A stretch of 64,000 nucleotides of DNA from Myxococcales bacterium (GTDB lineage Bacteria > Myxococcota_A > Polyangia > Haliangiales > Haliangiaceae): positions 138,537 through 202,536 of the forward strand of contig JADJJK010000014.1 of NCBI GenBank assembly GCA_016706545.1. Direction: 5' to 3'. Shown here piece by piece: positions 25,705 through 64,000 of the stretch. Under the pieces are notes generated by a model. The model was given only the letters and a program-made list of their open reading frames with translations, made no database searches and was not told where the DNA came from. The position numbers and the translations under genes are program-made. Numbering within the stretch: the first letter of the stretch is position 1; every line of letters begins with the position of its first letter.

Positions 25705-27441
25705 ATGCGTGATGGTGATATAGCGACCCACGATCAATCCACTTCACTGGCCCCCTGCGGGATCCACGCGCGCGCGAACACCTTGATGGATGTCGTCCAC
25801 GCCCAGGGCGTGGAGCGGGGGGCGCAGGTCGCCTACACCTTCGACGGTGGGGATGGCCACCGACAGGACATCACGTACGCGGGCATGGTGCGGCGGAGCC
25901 GAGCCATCGGCGGCGCGCTGCAACGGCTCATCTCGACAGGGGATCGGGTCTTGCTCCTGTACCCGCCAGGCCTTGGCTACGTGGAGGCGTTCTTTGGCTG
26001 CCTGTTCGCTGGAGCCATCGCGGTGCCGGCGTATCCGCCCATGCCCAACCGGCTCGATCAGCGGCTCCAGGCGCTCATCGAGGACGCTGATCCGCGGGTC
26101 GTGCTGGTCCCCAGCTCGATCATGACCTTTCAGGCGCTGCTGCAGGCCGCTTATCCGGCCTTGCGAAACGTGGAGTGGGTGGCCTCTGACTTGATCGGAG
26201 ACGCCCTGGCTTCCACCTGGCAGGAGCCAGCGGTCGCGCGTACGGACATCGCCTTCTTGCAGTACACCTCGGGGTCCACCGGCAGCCCGCGCGGCGTGCA
26301 GGTGACGCACGGCAACTTGCTCCACAACCTCGCCATGATCCGCGATCGGTTTGGCGTGACCCCCGAGGACCAGGTCGTGGTGTGGCTGCCGCCGTATCAC
26401 GACATGGGGCTCATCGGCGGGATCATGACGCCGATGTACGTGGGGTGCCCGGTCACGCTGTTCAGCCCGCTGACCTTCTTGCAGAAGCCGCTGCTGTGGC
26501 TCCAGCTCGTCACCGAAAAGAAGGCCACGATCACCGGCGGCCCCAACTTCGGCTACGACCTCTGCGTCCGCAAGCTCACCGCCGAGCAACGCAGCGGCCT
26601 CGACCTCCGCCACTTGCGCGTGGCGTTCAACGGCGCCGAGCCGATCCGCGCCGCCACCCTGCAGCGCTTTTACGACACGTTTGCGCCCCATGGCTTTGGG
26701 CCCGGCACGTTCTTGCCGTGCTATGGCCTGGCGGAGTCCACGCTCCTGGTCTCCGGCTCGCAGCGCGGCCAGGCCTATCAGACGCTGACGGTGGACAGCG
26801 AGGCGTTGCGCGATCACCGCCTGGTGCTGCGCGAAGACGGCGCGACGCTGGTGAGCTCAGGCCCGCTGGGCGACGCGCAAGAGGTGCTGCTGGTAGATCC
26901 CGAGACGCAGCGCGTGTGCCCGGACGGACAGGTCGGGGAGATCTGGATCAAGGGCGGCAGCATCGCCACCGGGTACTGGAACCAGCCCGAGGTCAGCGCC
27001 GCGGTGTTCGGAGCGACCTTGGCAGACGGCCGCGGGCCGTACTTGCGCACCGGCGACCTGGGGCTCACCTGGCAAGGGCAGCTCTACGTGACCGGGCGGA
27101 TCAAGGACCTGCTCATCATCGATGGCCGAAATCACTATCCTCAAGATCTGGAGTCGACCATCGAGGGCGCCCACGACTCGCTCCGCGCAGGGCGCTGCGT
27201 CGCCTTCTCCGTCGAGCGCGACGACACGGAGGCCGTGGTGGTGGTCGCGGAGCTGCAAGATCCCGAGCTGGCGGAGACCGCCGCGCAGGCCATCCGGCGC
27301 GCCCTGCAGAGCCACCACAGCCTCGCGCTCGGCGACCTGGCCTGGGTGCGCGCGGGCGAGATCCCCAAGACCTCGAGCGGCAAGCTGCGACGACGCGAGT
27401 GTCGCGCGCGCTACCTCGACGGCAAGCTGAAGCTGCTCTAG
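25705..27441 (+). CDS. Fatty acyl-AMP ligase (FAAL) loading the lipopeptide starter
   Basis: 578 residues from the ATG at 25705 (MRDGDIATHDQ); a GTG at 25666 would add 13 residues; neither has a strong Shine-Dalgarno. FAALs adenylate a fatty acid and pass it to an acyl carrier protein rather than CoA. Motifs seen: YTSGSTGSPRGVQVTHGN (A3), PPYHDMGLIGG, GLAESTLLVSG (A5), YLRTGDLG (A7), GRIKDLLIIDGRNHYPQDLE (A8) and PKTSSGKLRRRECR (A10 with catalytic Lys). NHYPQDLE is typical of FAAL rather than CoA ligases. It lies 17 bp upstream of the hybrid synthase, whose first domain is the matching ACP, as in iturin/mycosubtilin, puwainaphycin and other lipopeptide starters. Chain length cannot be read from the sequence. 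Confidence 0.9.
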   Translation: MRDGDIATHDQSTSLAPCGIHARANTLMDVVHAQGVERGAQVAYTFDGGDGHRQDITYAGMVRRSRAIGGALQRLISTGDRVLLLYPPGLGYVEAFFGCLFAGAIAVPAYPPMPNRLDQRLQALIEDADPRVVLVPSSIMTFQALLQAAYPALRNVEWVASDLIGDALASTWQEPAVARTDIAFLQYTSGSTGSPRGVQVTHGNLLHNLAMIRDRFGVTPEDQVVVWLPPYHDMGLIGGIMTPMYVGCPVTLFSPLTFLQKPLLWLQLVTEKKATITGGPNFGYDLCVRKLTAEQRSGLDLRHLRVAFNGAEPIRAATLQRFYDTFAPHGFGPGTFLPCYGLAESTLLVSGSQRGQAYQTLTVDSEALRDHRLVLREDGATLVSSGPLGDAQEVLLVDPETQRVCPDGQVGEIWIKGGSIATGYWNQPEVSAAVFGATLADGRGPYLRTGDLGLTWQGQLYVTGRIKDLLIIDGRNHYPQDLESTIEGAHDSLRAGRCVAFSVERDDTEAVVVVAELQDPELAETAAQAIRRALQSHHSLALGDLAWVRAGEIPKTSSGKLRRRECRARYLDGKLKLL

Positions 27442-27458
27442 GAAGGCCAGGAGCTTCG

Positions 27459-42340
<14,882 letters not shown>

Positions 42341-45300
42341 GTGGAGAACATCGCCGATATCTACGAGCTGTCCCCGATGCAACAGGGGATGCTCTTTCAC
42401 ACCATCGCCAGCCCCGAGGCTGGCATGTACGCCGAGCAGGTCCACTGCACGCTGGAGGGCGCGCTCGACGTCGCCGCCTTCCGCAAGACCTGGGCGCAGG
42501 TGATCGCGCGGCACGCCATCTTGCGCAGCGCGTTCTTCTGGGAGGAGCTGGAGAAGCCGCTCCAGGTGGTTCACCACGAGGTCGAGCTGCCGTTCGTCGA
42601 GGTGGACTTCCGCGCCCAGCGCGAGGATCCGGCGGCGCTGGCCCGGTGGCGCGACGCCGACCGGCTGCGCGGCCTCGCGGTGGACCAGGCGCCGCTGATG
42701 CGGTTTGCGTTGCTGCACCTCGGCCCCGAGCGCTGCCACTTCGTCTGGACCTTCCACCACCTGCTGCTCGACGGCTGGTCGGTGGCGCTGCTGTTCGAGG
42801 AGGTGTTCGCCACCTACGCCGCGCTGCACCGCGGGCAGGCGCTGCAGCTCCCCACCCCGCCGGCCTACCGCGAGTACATCTCGTGGATCCAGGGCCAGGA
42901 TCGCGACGCCGCGGAGCGCTTCTGGCGCCACACCCTGGCTGGCTTCGAGGCGCCCACGGTGCTCGAGCTCGCCGCGCCAGGCGCCGCCGCGGGGGCGCAG
43001 GGCCACGCGCAGGCGCAGCTCGCGGTGGACCACGCCGCCACCGCCGCCTTGACCGCGTGGGCCCGGCGCGAGCGGATCACGCTGAGCACCGCCGTCGGCG
43101 GAGCGTGGGCGCTGCTCCTGGGCCGCTACACGCGCAAGGATGACGTGGTCTTCGGCTCGACCCGGGCGGAGCGCCCCGAGGGGCTCGTCGACATCGACCA
43201 GCTCGTGGGCCTGTGCATCAACACGTTGCCGGTGCGCGCCGTCATCGATCCGCGCGCGCTGCCGGGGCCGTGGCTGCGCGCGCTGCAGGACCAGCAGACC
43301 GAGGCCAGCGGACACAGCGCCTCCTCGCTGGTGGATATCCAGCGCTGGAGCGCCGTGCCCGCCGGCACCGCGCTGTTCGAGAGCATCATCGTCTTCGAGA
43401 ACTACCCGCTGAGCGACGTGGCCGCGGGCTACCAGGGGCTCCTGCGCGTCACCGAGCTGGCGCTCGCCGAGCACACCAACTACCCGCTGACCTTGATCGT
43501 CGTGCCCGGCCAGGAGCTGCGCCTCACCATCAGCTACGACAGCGCGCGCTTTGACGCCGACGCCATCGCCCGCCTGCTTGGCCACCTGCGCGAGGTGCTG
43601 GCGGCGTTCTGCCAGGCCGAGCGCGCCCTGGGCCACCTGCCCATGGTGCCCGCCTCGGAGTGGGAGCTGCTGCGAGGCTTTGGCAACCACCAGGGCGTCG
43701 CCGCGGCGAGCGCCGCCGCGCCCCTTCGTTGCCTGCACCAGACCTTCGCCGAGCGCGCCGCGCGCCAGCCGCAGGCGGTGGCCGTGCGCGCTGGAGAAGA
43801 CCAGCTCACCTACGCCGAGCTCGACGGCCGCGCCGCCGAGCTGGCTCGCCACCTGCGGCGCGCCGGCGTGCGGCCCGGCACCCTGGTCGGGCTCTGCGTC
43901 GAGCGCTCGCTGTCCACCGTGGTCGCCATCCTCGGCATCCTCAAGGCCGGCGGCGCCTACCTCCCGCTCGACCCGGACAGCCCCGCTGGGCGCCTGGCCT
44001 TCATCCTCGAGGACGCCGCGGTCGCTCACCTGGTGCTGCACGACGAGCTGCGCGAGCGCTTCACGGCCCTGCCGACGCACACGCTGGCGATCCGCCAGGA
44101 CGGGACGTTCGGCGAGGCGCTGGCGCCGCGCGCGGCCGACGACGCGGCCGACGCGGCCGACGACGCAACCGACTCGGCCGACTGTCCGGACGTCCGGACA
44201 GAGCACCTCGCCTATGTCATCTACACCTCTGGCTCCACCGGGCAGCCCAAGGGCGTGTACATCACCCACGCCAACGTCGCGCGCCTGTTCACGGTCACCG
44301 AGCCTTGGTTCCAGTTCTCCGCCAGCGACGTCTGGACGCTGTTTCACTCCTACGCCTTTGACTTCTCGGTCTGGGAGCTGTGGGGCGCCCTGCTCTACGG
44401 TGGCCGGCTCGTCGTCGTCCCTTACTGGGTCAGCCGCAACCCGGAGGCCTTCCGCGGCCTGCTGTGCCAGGAAGCCGTCACCGTCCTCAACCAGACGCCC
44501 TCGGCGTTCTATCAGCTCATGCGCGCTGACGAGCAGGCCGCGGGGCGGCCTGACGCCGGGGCGCTGGCGCTGCGCGCCATCATCTTTGGCGGCGAGGCGC
44601 TGGACCTGGCGCGCCTGCGGCCGTGGATCGAGCGCCACGGCGACGACGCGCCGCGCCTCATCAACATGTACGGCATCACCGAGACCACGGTACACGTGAC
44701 GTACCGACAGATCCGCCGCGCGGACGCAGAGGCCAACCGCGGCAGCCTCATCGGCGTGGCGCTGCCCGATCTGGCGCTGGCGGTGCTGTCGCCGCAGGGC
44801 CAGCCCGTGCCCATCGGCGTGGCCGGCGAGCTGCACGTCGGCGGCGCCGGCGTGGGCGAGGGCTACCTGGGCCGCGATGAGCTCACCCGGAGCCGCTTCA
44901 TCACCGGCCAGCAAGACGCCTACAGCGCGGCGCTGCCCGCCGGGACTCGCTGGTATCGCTCCGGTGACCTGGTGCGCTATCTGGCCGACGGAGAGCTCGA
45001 GTATCTCGGCCGCATCGATCAGCAGATCAAGCTGCGCGGCTTCCGCATCGAGCTGGGCGAGATCGAGTCCGCGCTGGCGGAGCACCCGGCCGTGCAAGAC
45101 AGCGCGGTGCTGCTGCGCGAGGACAAGCCCGGGCACAAGCGGCTGGTGGGCTATGTGGTCGCCGCGCGACGCGACGCGGACGAGGCGACGGGCTTTGACG
45201 CCGAGGCCGTGCTGGCGTTCCTGCACGAGCGCATGCCCGACTATATGGTCCCCAGCGCGCTGGTGGTCCTGCCGGTGTTTCCGCTGACCGTCAACGGCAA

Positions 45301-47187
45301 GCTCGACCGCCGCGCCTTGCCCGCGCCCGAGCTGCCCCAGGCGCAGACCGGCTCGGCGCCGCTCGGCGGCCTCGAGCGCACGCTCGCCGAGGTGTGGAGC
45401 CAGGTCCTCGGCCTCGAGGTGAAGAGCCGCGAGGACAACTTCTTCTCGCTCGGCGGCGACTCCATCCTGGCCATGCAGGTGGTCAGCCGCGCCCGCGCCG
45501 CCGGGCTCGCGCTCACGCCGCGCCTGCTGTTCCAGCGTCAGACCATCGCCGCGGTCGCCGCCACGCTGAGCGAGGGCGCCGCCGCGGTGACGTCGGAGGA
45601 GCTCGAGCTGCCCGACGGCGAGGTGCCGCTCACTCCCATCCAGCGCTGGTTCGCCGAGCTGGACGCGCCCAACCCGCACCACTTCAACCAGAGCCTGCTC
45701 CTGGACGTGGAGTGTGGGCTGTCGCCCGAGCTCTTGCAGCAGAGCCTCGACCAGCTCGTGCGTCGCCACGCCGCGCTGCGCCTGCGCTGGCGGCGTCAAG
45801 CGCAGGGCTTTACGCAGACGCAGGAGCCTGCCACCTCGGTGCCGCTCGAGGTGCGCGCGCTCGACCGCGCCGACGCCGGCGCCTGGAAGCGGGAGCTCGG
45901 CAGCGTGGCCGCGCTCCTGCAAGACGGCCTGCACCTGCAAGACGGCCCGGTGCTGCGCGCCGCCCTCTTCGACGATGGCGCACGCGCGCGCCTGCTCCTG
46001 GTGGCGCACCACGCGGTGATCGACGGCGTGTCCTGGCGGATCTTGCTCGAGGATCTGGCGCACCTGCTCACCGGCCTCGCGCCGCTGCCCACCAGCACGC
46101 CGTTCGCGCGCTGGGCGCGCGAGCTGGCGGCGCACGCTGTCCACCCTTCTGTCACCGCGCAGCTCGAGCTGTGGGCGGCGCAGCTCGCTGACCTGCCCGC
46201 CTGGCCTGGCCCGCGCCTGGCCGGCACGGACGCGGACGCGCGCGATCTCGAGGGCCAAAGCCGCGCCCTCCAGCTCCGCCTGCCGGCAGAGCAGACGCGC
46301 GCGCTGCTCCAGGACGTCCACGCGGCATATCGCACGAACGTCACCGACCTCTTGCTCACCGCGCTGGCGCTCGCGCTCCAGGAGGTGACCCGCGCGTCGT
46401 CGCTCGTCGTCGAGCTGGAGAGCCACGGCCGGCTGCCAGAGACGCTCGGAGACCTCGGCGAGCCTGGCGCGCTCGAGGAGGCTGGCGCGTCCGCCGACCT
46501 GGCCGAGCCCCGGCCCGCTCAGCCGATCGATCTTGGCCGCACCGTGGGCTGGTTCACCAGCCTCTACCCGGCGCGCCTCGCGCTGCCGCCAAGGACCGGT
46601 CCCCAAGATCTTGGGCTCGCGCTGCAGAGCATCAAGGAGCAGCTCCGCGCCTTGCCACCTGGCGGCCTGGGCTATGGCCTGCTCCGCTACCTCCACCCGG
46701 ATCCGGCGGTGCGGCGGCGGATGGTCCCGTCCACCCCGGTGCCGGTGCTCTTCAACTATCTCGGACAGACCGACACCACCGTGGCCCAAGGCCCGTTTCG
46801 CGGGCTCGCTTCGCCGGGCGGCGCTGGCGACGACGCTGACGACGACGCTGACACCGGCGACGACGTGGCCGCGGACACCGCGCGGACCCACGCGCTCAAC
46901 CTCTCGGCGTACGTGCGCGAAGGCCAGCTCGTCCTCGACTGGCGGTACGGCCCCGCGCGCCTGCCCGAGGCCGAGGTCGCGGCGCTCGTGAGCGCGTTCC
47001 ACCACGCGCTGCTCGCGCTCATCGAGCACTGCAGCCAGCCCCAGCACGGCGGCCTGTCGCCGCGAGATCTCCCCCTGGCCGGCCTCGACCGCGCCGAGCT
47101 CGACGCGCTGCTCGCGGCGCTCGCGTCCGCCAGCGACGATCGCAGCGACGATCGCAACGACGCAGCGACCGCAGCGACGACGCCAGC

Positions 47188-58445
<11,258 letters not shown>

Positions 58446-61400
58446 GCTCGCCGCCGCGATCTCGGCGCGCGGCGCCGCCGCGCCCACCGCCGCCGCGCTC
58501 GATCTGGACCAGCTCGACGGCGAGGTGCCGCTCACCCCCGTGCAGCGCTGGTTCGCGCAGGTCGGCGCGCCCAACCCGCACCACTACAACCAGAGCGTGC
58601 TGGTCGCGGTGGACAGCGCGCTCGACGCGGCGGCGCTGACCGCGGCGCTGCAGCGCTTGCCGGCGCTGCACCCGGCGCTGCGCCTGCGCTGGCACCCCAC
58701 CGACCACGGCTTTGTCCAGGCCTATGGCCCGCCGGCCGCCGAGCTCGCGGTGCCGTGCCTCGTGTGCGAGCTGCCCGCGGCGCTCACGCACGAGGACGAC
58801 TGGACCGACACCATCGCCCGCGTCGGCGCCGAGCTGCAGGCTGGCCTGCACCTTGGTCAGGGCCCGCTCCTCCGCGCCGCCTTGCTGCGCCACCGCGACC
58901 GCGCGCGCCTGCTCCTGGTGGCGCACCACTGCATCATCGATGGCGTGTCGTGGCGCGTGCTGCTCGAGGATCTCGCCGCGTTGCTGCTTGGCCAGGAGCC
59001 CACGCCAGAGACCACGCCGTTTAGCGTCTGGGCGGCCGCGCAAGCGGCGCGTGCGCTCAGCGCGCGCACGCTCGCCGAGCTGCCGCTCTGGCGGCGCGTC
59101 CTGCACCGGGCGCCGAGGCTGCCCACCGACGCCGCCTCCGACGCCAGACCGTCCAGCAACACCGTCGGCGACGCGCGCACCCACCAGGTTCGACTCGACG
59201 AGGCCACCACCTCCGCGCTCCTGACCGAGTGCCACCGCGCCTACCGCACCAAGATCGACGACCTGCTCCTGACCGCGCTGGCCCTGGCCTTCTGTGATCG
59301 CTTCGGCGCGCGCGACCTGCTGCTCGAGCTGGAGAGCCACGGCCGCATCAGCGACGACGAGTCCCATGATCTGGGCCGCAGCGTCGGCTGGTTCACCAGC
59401 GTGTATCCGGTGCGGCTGACCCTGCCGCCTATCGACGACGACGCGACCTCGATGACCGCGCCGGGCGCCGCGTTGACCGCGCCGGGCGCCGCGCTCGCCG
59501 CGCTCAAGGAGCAGCTCCGCGCGCTCCCCGAAGGGGGCCTTGGCTACGGCCTCCTGCGCTACCTGCACCCGGATGCCCAGGTCCGCGACAGCGTCACCCC
59601 CGAGGAGCCCGTGCTGCTCGGCTTCAACTACCTGGGCCAGGTGGACTCCGGCAGCCGCATCGGCCCGCTGCTCGGGCTGGCCAGCGAGGCGGCGGGGCCC
59701 GAGCAAGCGCCGTCGATGCCGCGCGCGTACGCCATCGAGATCAACGCCTACGTCAAGGACGGCGCGCTGGTCACCACCTGGGAGTACGCCCCGGCCCTGC
59801 ACCAGCGGACCACCATCGAGCACCTCGCCGCGGCGTTCCAGGCCGCGCTGCGCGACCTGGTCGCGCACTGCCGCGCGCCCCACGCCGGCAAGCTCACGCC
59901 CTCGGACGTCGCGCTGGCGGGGCTCGATCAGCGCGCGCTCGACCGCCTGGTCGCCCGGGTGACCGCGCAGGCCGGGCCCGGCGCGCCGCCGCCGCGCGAC
60001 GCGATCGCCGATGTCTACCCGCTCTCGCCCATGCAGGCGGGCATGCTCTATCACAGCCTGCTCGCGCCGGAGCAGGGCTTCTACCTCGAGCAGCTCCGCT
60101 GCACGTTGCGCGGCGCCTTCAAGCCGGCCCTGTTCTCGCGCGCGTGGGACCTCCTGGCCGCGCGACATGACGTCCTGCGCACCGCGTTCTTCGTCGAAGA
60201 TCTCGAGGAGCCACTGCAGGTCGTGCTGCCGCACGTCACCATCCCGTCGCGCCTCGAGGACTGGCGCCACCGCGACCGCGCGAGCCAAGCCCGCGCGCTC
60301 GACGAGCTGGCCGCCAGCGAGCGCGCCAGCGGCTTGCCGCTCGATCGCGCGCCGCTCCTGCGCTGGGCGCTGGTGCAGCTCGAGGACCAGCAGCACCACC
60401 TCGTCTGGACGCATCACCACCTGCTCATCGACGGCTGGTCGCTGCCGATCTTGTTTCAGGAGCTGCTCACCCTGTGCGCGGCGCTCCACCAGGGGAGCGC
60501 CCCCGCGCTGCCGGCGCCGGTGCCGTACCGCCACTACATCGCCCACCTGCGCGCGCAAGACCTCGCGGCGGCGCGCGACTTCTGGAGCGCGCGGCTGCAC
60601 GACTTCGAGGCGCCCACGCCGCTGCCCGGCGATCACACCGCCGGCCCTCGCGAGCCGGGCGCCGACGCGATCTGCGTCTCCCATCACCGGCTCACGCCCG
60701 AGGCGACGCAGCGCCTCGAGGAGCGCGCCCGCGCCGTCCGCGTCACCCTCAGCACCATGGTGCAGGCCGCCTGGGCGCTGCTGCTCGCCCAGCACAGCGG
60801 CCAGCGCGACGTGCTCTTTGGCGCCACCGTCGCTGGCCGCCCGCCCGAGCTGGCTGGCGCCGAGACCATGGTCGGCCTGCTCATCAACACCCTGCCCGTG
60901 CGCGTCCAGATCGCCGCGTCCGCCCCGCTGGAGGCGTGGCTCACGGAGCTGCAGCACCGCCAGCAGGAGGCCGCCCACTACGCCCACAGCCCGCTGGTCG
61001 AGGTGCAAGCGCACAGCGCCGTCGCCTCCGGCACCCCGCTGTTCGAGAGCCTCGTCGTCTTCGAGAACTACCCGCTGGGCCGCGACGAGACCCCGTCCCC
61101 CTTGCTCACCATCAGCGACGTCCAGGCCGCCGAGCACACCAACTACCCGCTCACCTTGGTGGTCGCGCCGGGGCGCCAGCTCGAGCTCGGCCTGTCCTAC
61201 GACGCCCGCCGCTTTCATCCGGATGTGGTGAGCGGGCTCCTCACGCGGCTCGCCGCCACGCTGCGCCAGCTCGCGGAGCCGCTGGCCACCGTCGGCGAGC
61301 TGCTGCGCCTCGCGCCCGAGGAGCGCGAGCTGCTCCTTCACACCTGGAACCAGACCGAGCGCGAGCTCCCGCCCGGCTGCCTGCACCACGCCTTCGCGGA

Positions 61401-63199
61401 GCAAGCCCGGCGCAGCCCCGACCGCGTCGCGGTCATCGCCAGCGATGCGTCCCTGACGTACCGCGAGCTGGACGAGCGCGCGGATCACCTGGCGCGCGCG
61501 CTGCGCGACCACGGCGTCGGCCCCGATGTCCTGGTGGGCCTCTACGCCGAGCGCTCCGCGGCGATGCTGGTGGCGCTGCTCGCCATCCTCAAGGCGGGCG
61601 GCGCGTACGTCCCGCTCGATCCGGGCTTCCCCGCCGAGCGCCTGGCGTACATGGCCAAGGACGCGGGCGTGTACCTGCTGGTGACGGCGGGGCTCTCCGC
61701 GGCCGACGGCGCGACCTTGCCGGAGGGGCTCGCGCGCTTCCCGGTGCTCTCGCTGGAGCAGCTCGCCGCCGCCGCGCGCGCGCTGCCCGCCGGCCACCCG
61801 CTGACGGAGCCGGCGCCGGAGCCGCAGACGGAGCCGGCGTCGGAGCCGCAGGCGCATCACCTGGCCTACTCCATCTACACCTCGGGCTCCACCGGCGCGC
61901 CCAAGGGCACGCTCATCGAGCACCGCGCGGTCATGAACTTCCTTGGCACCATGCGCGAGCGCCCGGGCCTGTGCGCCAGCGACGTGCTGCTGGCGGTGAC
62001 CACGCTGTCGTTCGACATCGCCGTGCTGGAGCTGTACCTGCCGCTGGTCACCGGCGCCTGCGTGGTGATCGCCAGCCGCGCCCAGGCCGCGGACCCCGCC
62101 GCGCTGCGGGACCTCCTCGAGGAGCACCGCGTCACCGTCATGCAGGCCACCCCGGTCACCTGGCGCATGCTGCTGGCCAGCGGCTGGCCAGGCAGCCCGC
62201 GCCTGCGCGCCCTGTGCGGCGGCGAGGCCCTGCCCCCCGAGCTCGCCGCGGACCTGCTGCCCCGGGTGGAGCAGCTCTGGAACCTGTACGGCCCCACCGA
62301 GACCACGGTCTGGTCCACCGCCGCGCAGCTCACCGCCGAGACCCACCGCGACGGCTCCCTCGTCCCCATCGGCCGTCCCATCGCCAACACGCGCATCTAC
62401 CTCCTCGACGCCGACCTCGAGCCGGTGCCCCTGGGCGCCATCGGCGAGCTCTACATCGGCGGCGCGGGCCTGGCCCGCGGCTATCACCAGCGCCCGGACC
62501 TCACCGCCTCGCGCTTCATCCCCGATCCGGCGCACCCCGGCCACCGCATGTACCGCACCGGCGACCTCGCGCGCTATCGCGCGGACGGCGCGCTCGATTG
62601 CCTCGGCCGCGTCGATCAGCAGATCAAGCTCCGCGGCTATCGCATCGAGCTCGGCGAGATCGAGAGCCAGCTCCTCGTTCACCCGCACGTCCAGCAAGCG
62701 GTCGCGGTGGTGCGCGAGGACCAGCCCGGAGATCAGCGCCTCGTCGCCTACGTGGTGGCGCGGCGCGCGGCCCAAGCGGCCGGCGTGGCCAGCGCCGCAG
62801 ACCTCAAGGAGCACCTCGCCGCCAAGCTCCCCGTGTACATGCTTCCGTCGGAGCTCGTCTGGCTCGCCGAGCTGCCGCTCACGCCCAACGGCAAGCTCGA
62901 TCGGCGCGCCCTGCCCAGGCCGCAGCTCCTCGGCGCCGCCGCCGCCGCGCCGCGAGATGCCCTGGAGGCGCAGCTCCTTCGCGCCTGGGAGCAGGTGCTC
63001 GGCGCCGCGCCCATCGGCATCCACGACGACTTCTTCGCGCTGGGCGGCCACTCCATGTCTGCGATCCGCCTGGTGGCGAACCTGCAGCCCGCGCTCGGCT
63101 GCCGCCTGCCGCTCGCCACGCTCTACCAGGCGCCCACCGTCGCCGCGCTGGCGCAAGCCCTGCGCGGCCAGCTCCCCACCGGCGCCGCGCGGCTCTTGA

Positions 63200-64000
63200 T
63201 CCCGCTGGTGCCCGCGGCCAGGCCCGCAGCAGCCCGCCGACGTCGCTGACGTCGCTGACGGCGCTGACTCCGCTCGCCTGCCGCTGTTCTGCTTCCCCGG
63301 CGCCGGCGGCAACGCGATGTACCTCCACGCGCTGTCCCGCGCGCTCGGCCCCGACCAGCCCTTCCACGCCGCCCGCGCGCTCGGCCTCGAGCCCGGCGAG
63401 CGCGCGCTCGACCGCGTCGAGGACATGGCCGAGGCGTACCTGCGCGAGCTCCGCGAGTTCGCGCCGCGCGGCCCCTACCTGCTCGCTGGCCACTCCTTTG
63501 GCGCCGACGTCGCATGGGCGGTGGCGCAGCGCCTGCGCGACCAAGGCGAGGACATCGCGCTGTTCATCAGCCTCGATAGCCCCGCGCCCCGCCAGCGCGA
63601 CGGCCGCGAGCACCCAGACCTCCCCGCCGACCACTGGATCCGCGCGGTGGCCGCGGTGCTGACGCAGGAGTTCCCGACGCTCGACTGCAAAGACCTCGAC
63701 TGGGCCCAGCTCCCCGAGGCGCAGCACGCCGCGGTGCTCGCGCAGCGCCTGGTGGCCGCGCAGCTCCTGCCCGCCGCCGATAGCGAAGCCACGGTGGCGC
63801 GCTTCGTCCACGTCTTCCGCGAGAACCATCGGGCCAGCTTCACGCCGCGGCCGCTGACCGGCGTCCCCGTGGTCCTCCTCCAGGCCGCGGACGAGCCGCC
63901 ACCGCTCGATGACCAGGGCCGGCCGCAGCACGACCCGCGCATGCAGCAGCCGGACTGGGGCTGGGCGCAGCTCACCGACGGGCCGATCCATCAGCGCTCC
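63200..64000 (+). CDS. Terminal thioesterase domain (partial, runs off the right edge)
   Basis: An open frame with no stop from 63200 to the window end. After QQPADVADVADGADSARLPL it shows a type I TE alpha/beta-hydrolase: LFCFPGAGGNAMYLHALS, then YLLAGHSFGADVAWAVAQRL with the catalytic Ser at codon 63494, and FISLDSPAP as in siderophore/NRPS thioesterases. The catalytic His expected near the C-terminus would lie beyond 64000. The VAD-rich linker continues from the PCP of the preceding frame, so it is the last domain of the same synthetase displaced by one base at ~63.22 kb. It should hydrolyse or cyclise the peptide; cyclisation on the beta-amino group is an analogy with iturins. Confidence 0.85.

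Overview
The window is very GC-rich DNA (most stretches well above 70% G+C) with large genes, alanine- and arginine-rich linkers, lipoproteins with CxxC-type myxobacterial cysteine motifs, a FlgT-like/outer-membrane beta-barrel family and a large hybrid PKS/NRPS locus. This is typical of a myxobacterium, most like the Haliangium/Nannocystis/Sorangium type. The species assignment is inference from style only; no rRNA, tRNA, IS element or CRISPR array was seen.

Layout. 0-2.7 kb: a five-segment membrane protein with a Gln/Gly/Tyr-rich tail and an Old Yellow Enzyme-type flavin oxidoreductase, both on the minus strand. 2.8-9.3 kb: a plus-strand operon with a small coupled leader ORF, an Ala/Pro-rich lipoprotein, then a duplicated pair of outer-membrane genes (long FlgT-like barrel, short barrel, long, short). 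9.5-16.8 kb: a very large alanine-rich protein that looks like a polymorphic/secreted toxin ending in a phosphoribosyltransferase-like domain; its reading frame is broken in a QPDA repeat. It overlaps by ATGA a gene joining an unfamiliar N-terminal domain to a BtpA-like TIM barrel. A marked low-GC island covers the junction of these two genes. 17.3-25.1 kb: housekeeping or envelope genes (small conserved protein, MOSC/flavin-reductase fusion, unknown protein, Cys-rich lipoprotein, OmpA-family protein whose frame is broken, Tat-exported PhoD).

25.1-64 kb (right edge): a colinear lipopeptide assembly line preceded by a 0.6 kb regulatory region rich in inverted repeats. Order: FAAL; ACP-KS-AT-ACP-aminotransferase-C-A-(methyltransferase)-PCP; C-A(Asn)-PCP-E; C-A(Thr)-PCP-E-C-A(Ser)-PCP-KS-AT-KR-ACP; docking-C-A(Orn/Lys-like)-PCP-E-C-A(Gly)-PCP-TE. 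The genes touch or overlap (ATGA, adjacent stop/start) and so form one operon. By family logic, a fatty acid is adenylated, loaded, extended by malonate and aminated at the beta position (as in iturin/mycosubtilin starters). Six amino acids are then added, one of them (Ser) further elongated to a gamma-amino-beta-hydroxy (statine-like) unit. The thioesterase probably releases a macrocyclic lipopeptide. Substrate codes were read by manual alignment and are predictions.

Five places, and possibly a sixth, show clean single-base changes of reading frame (about 9.67?, 13.62, 21.68, 47.15, 57.849 and 63.22 kb), mostly in repeats or G/C runs. Three of them cut the assembly-line genes. They may be assembly errors or real lesions, and this decides whether the pathway is intact. 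The cluster runs off the right edge; no transporter, PPTase or regulator is present in the window.
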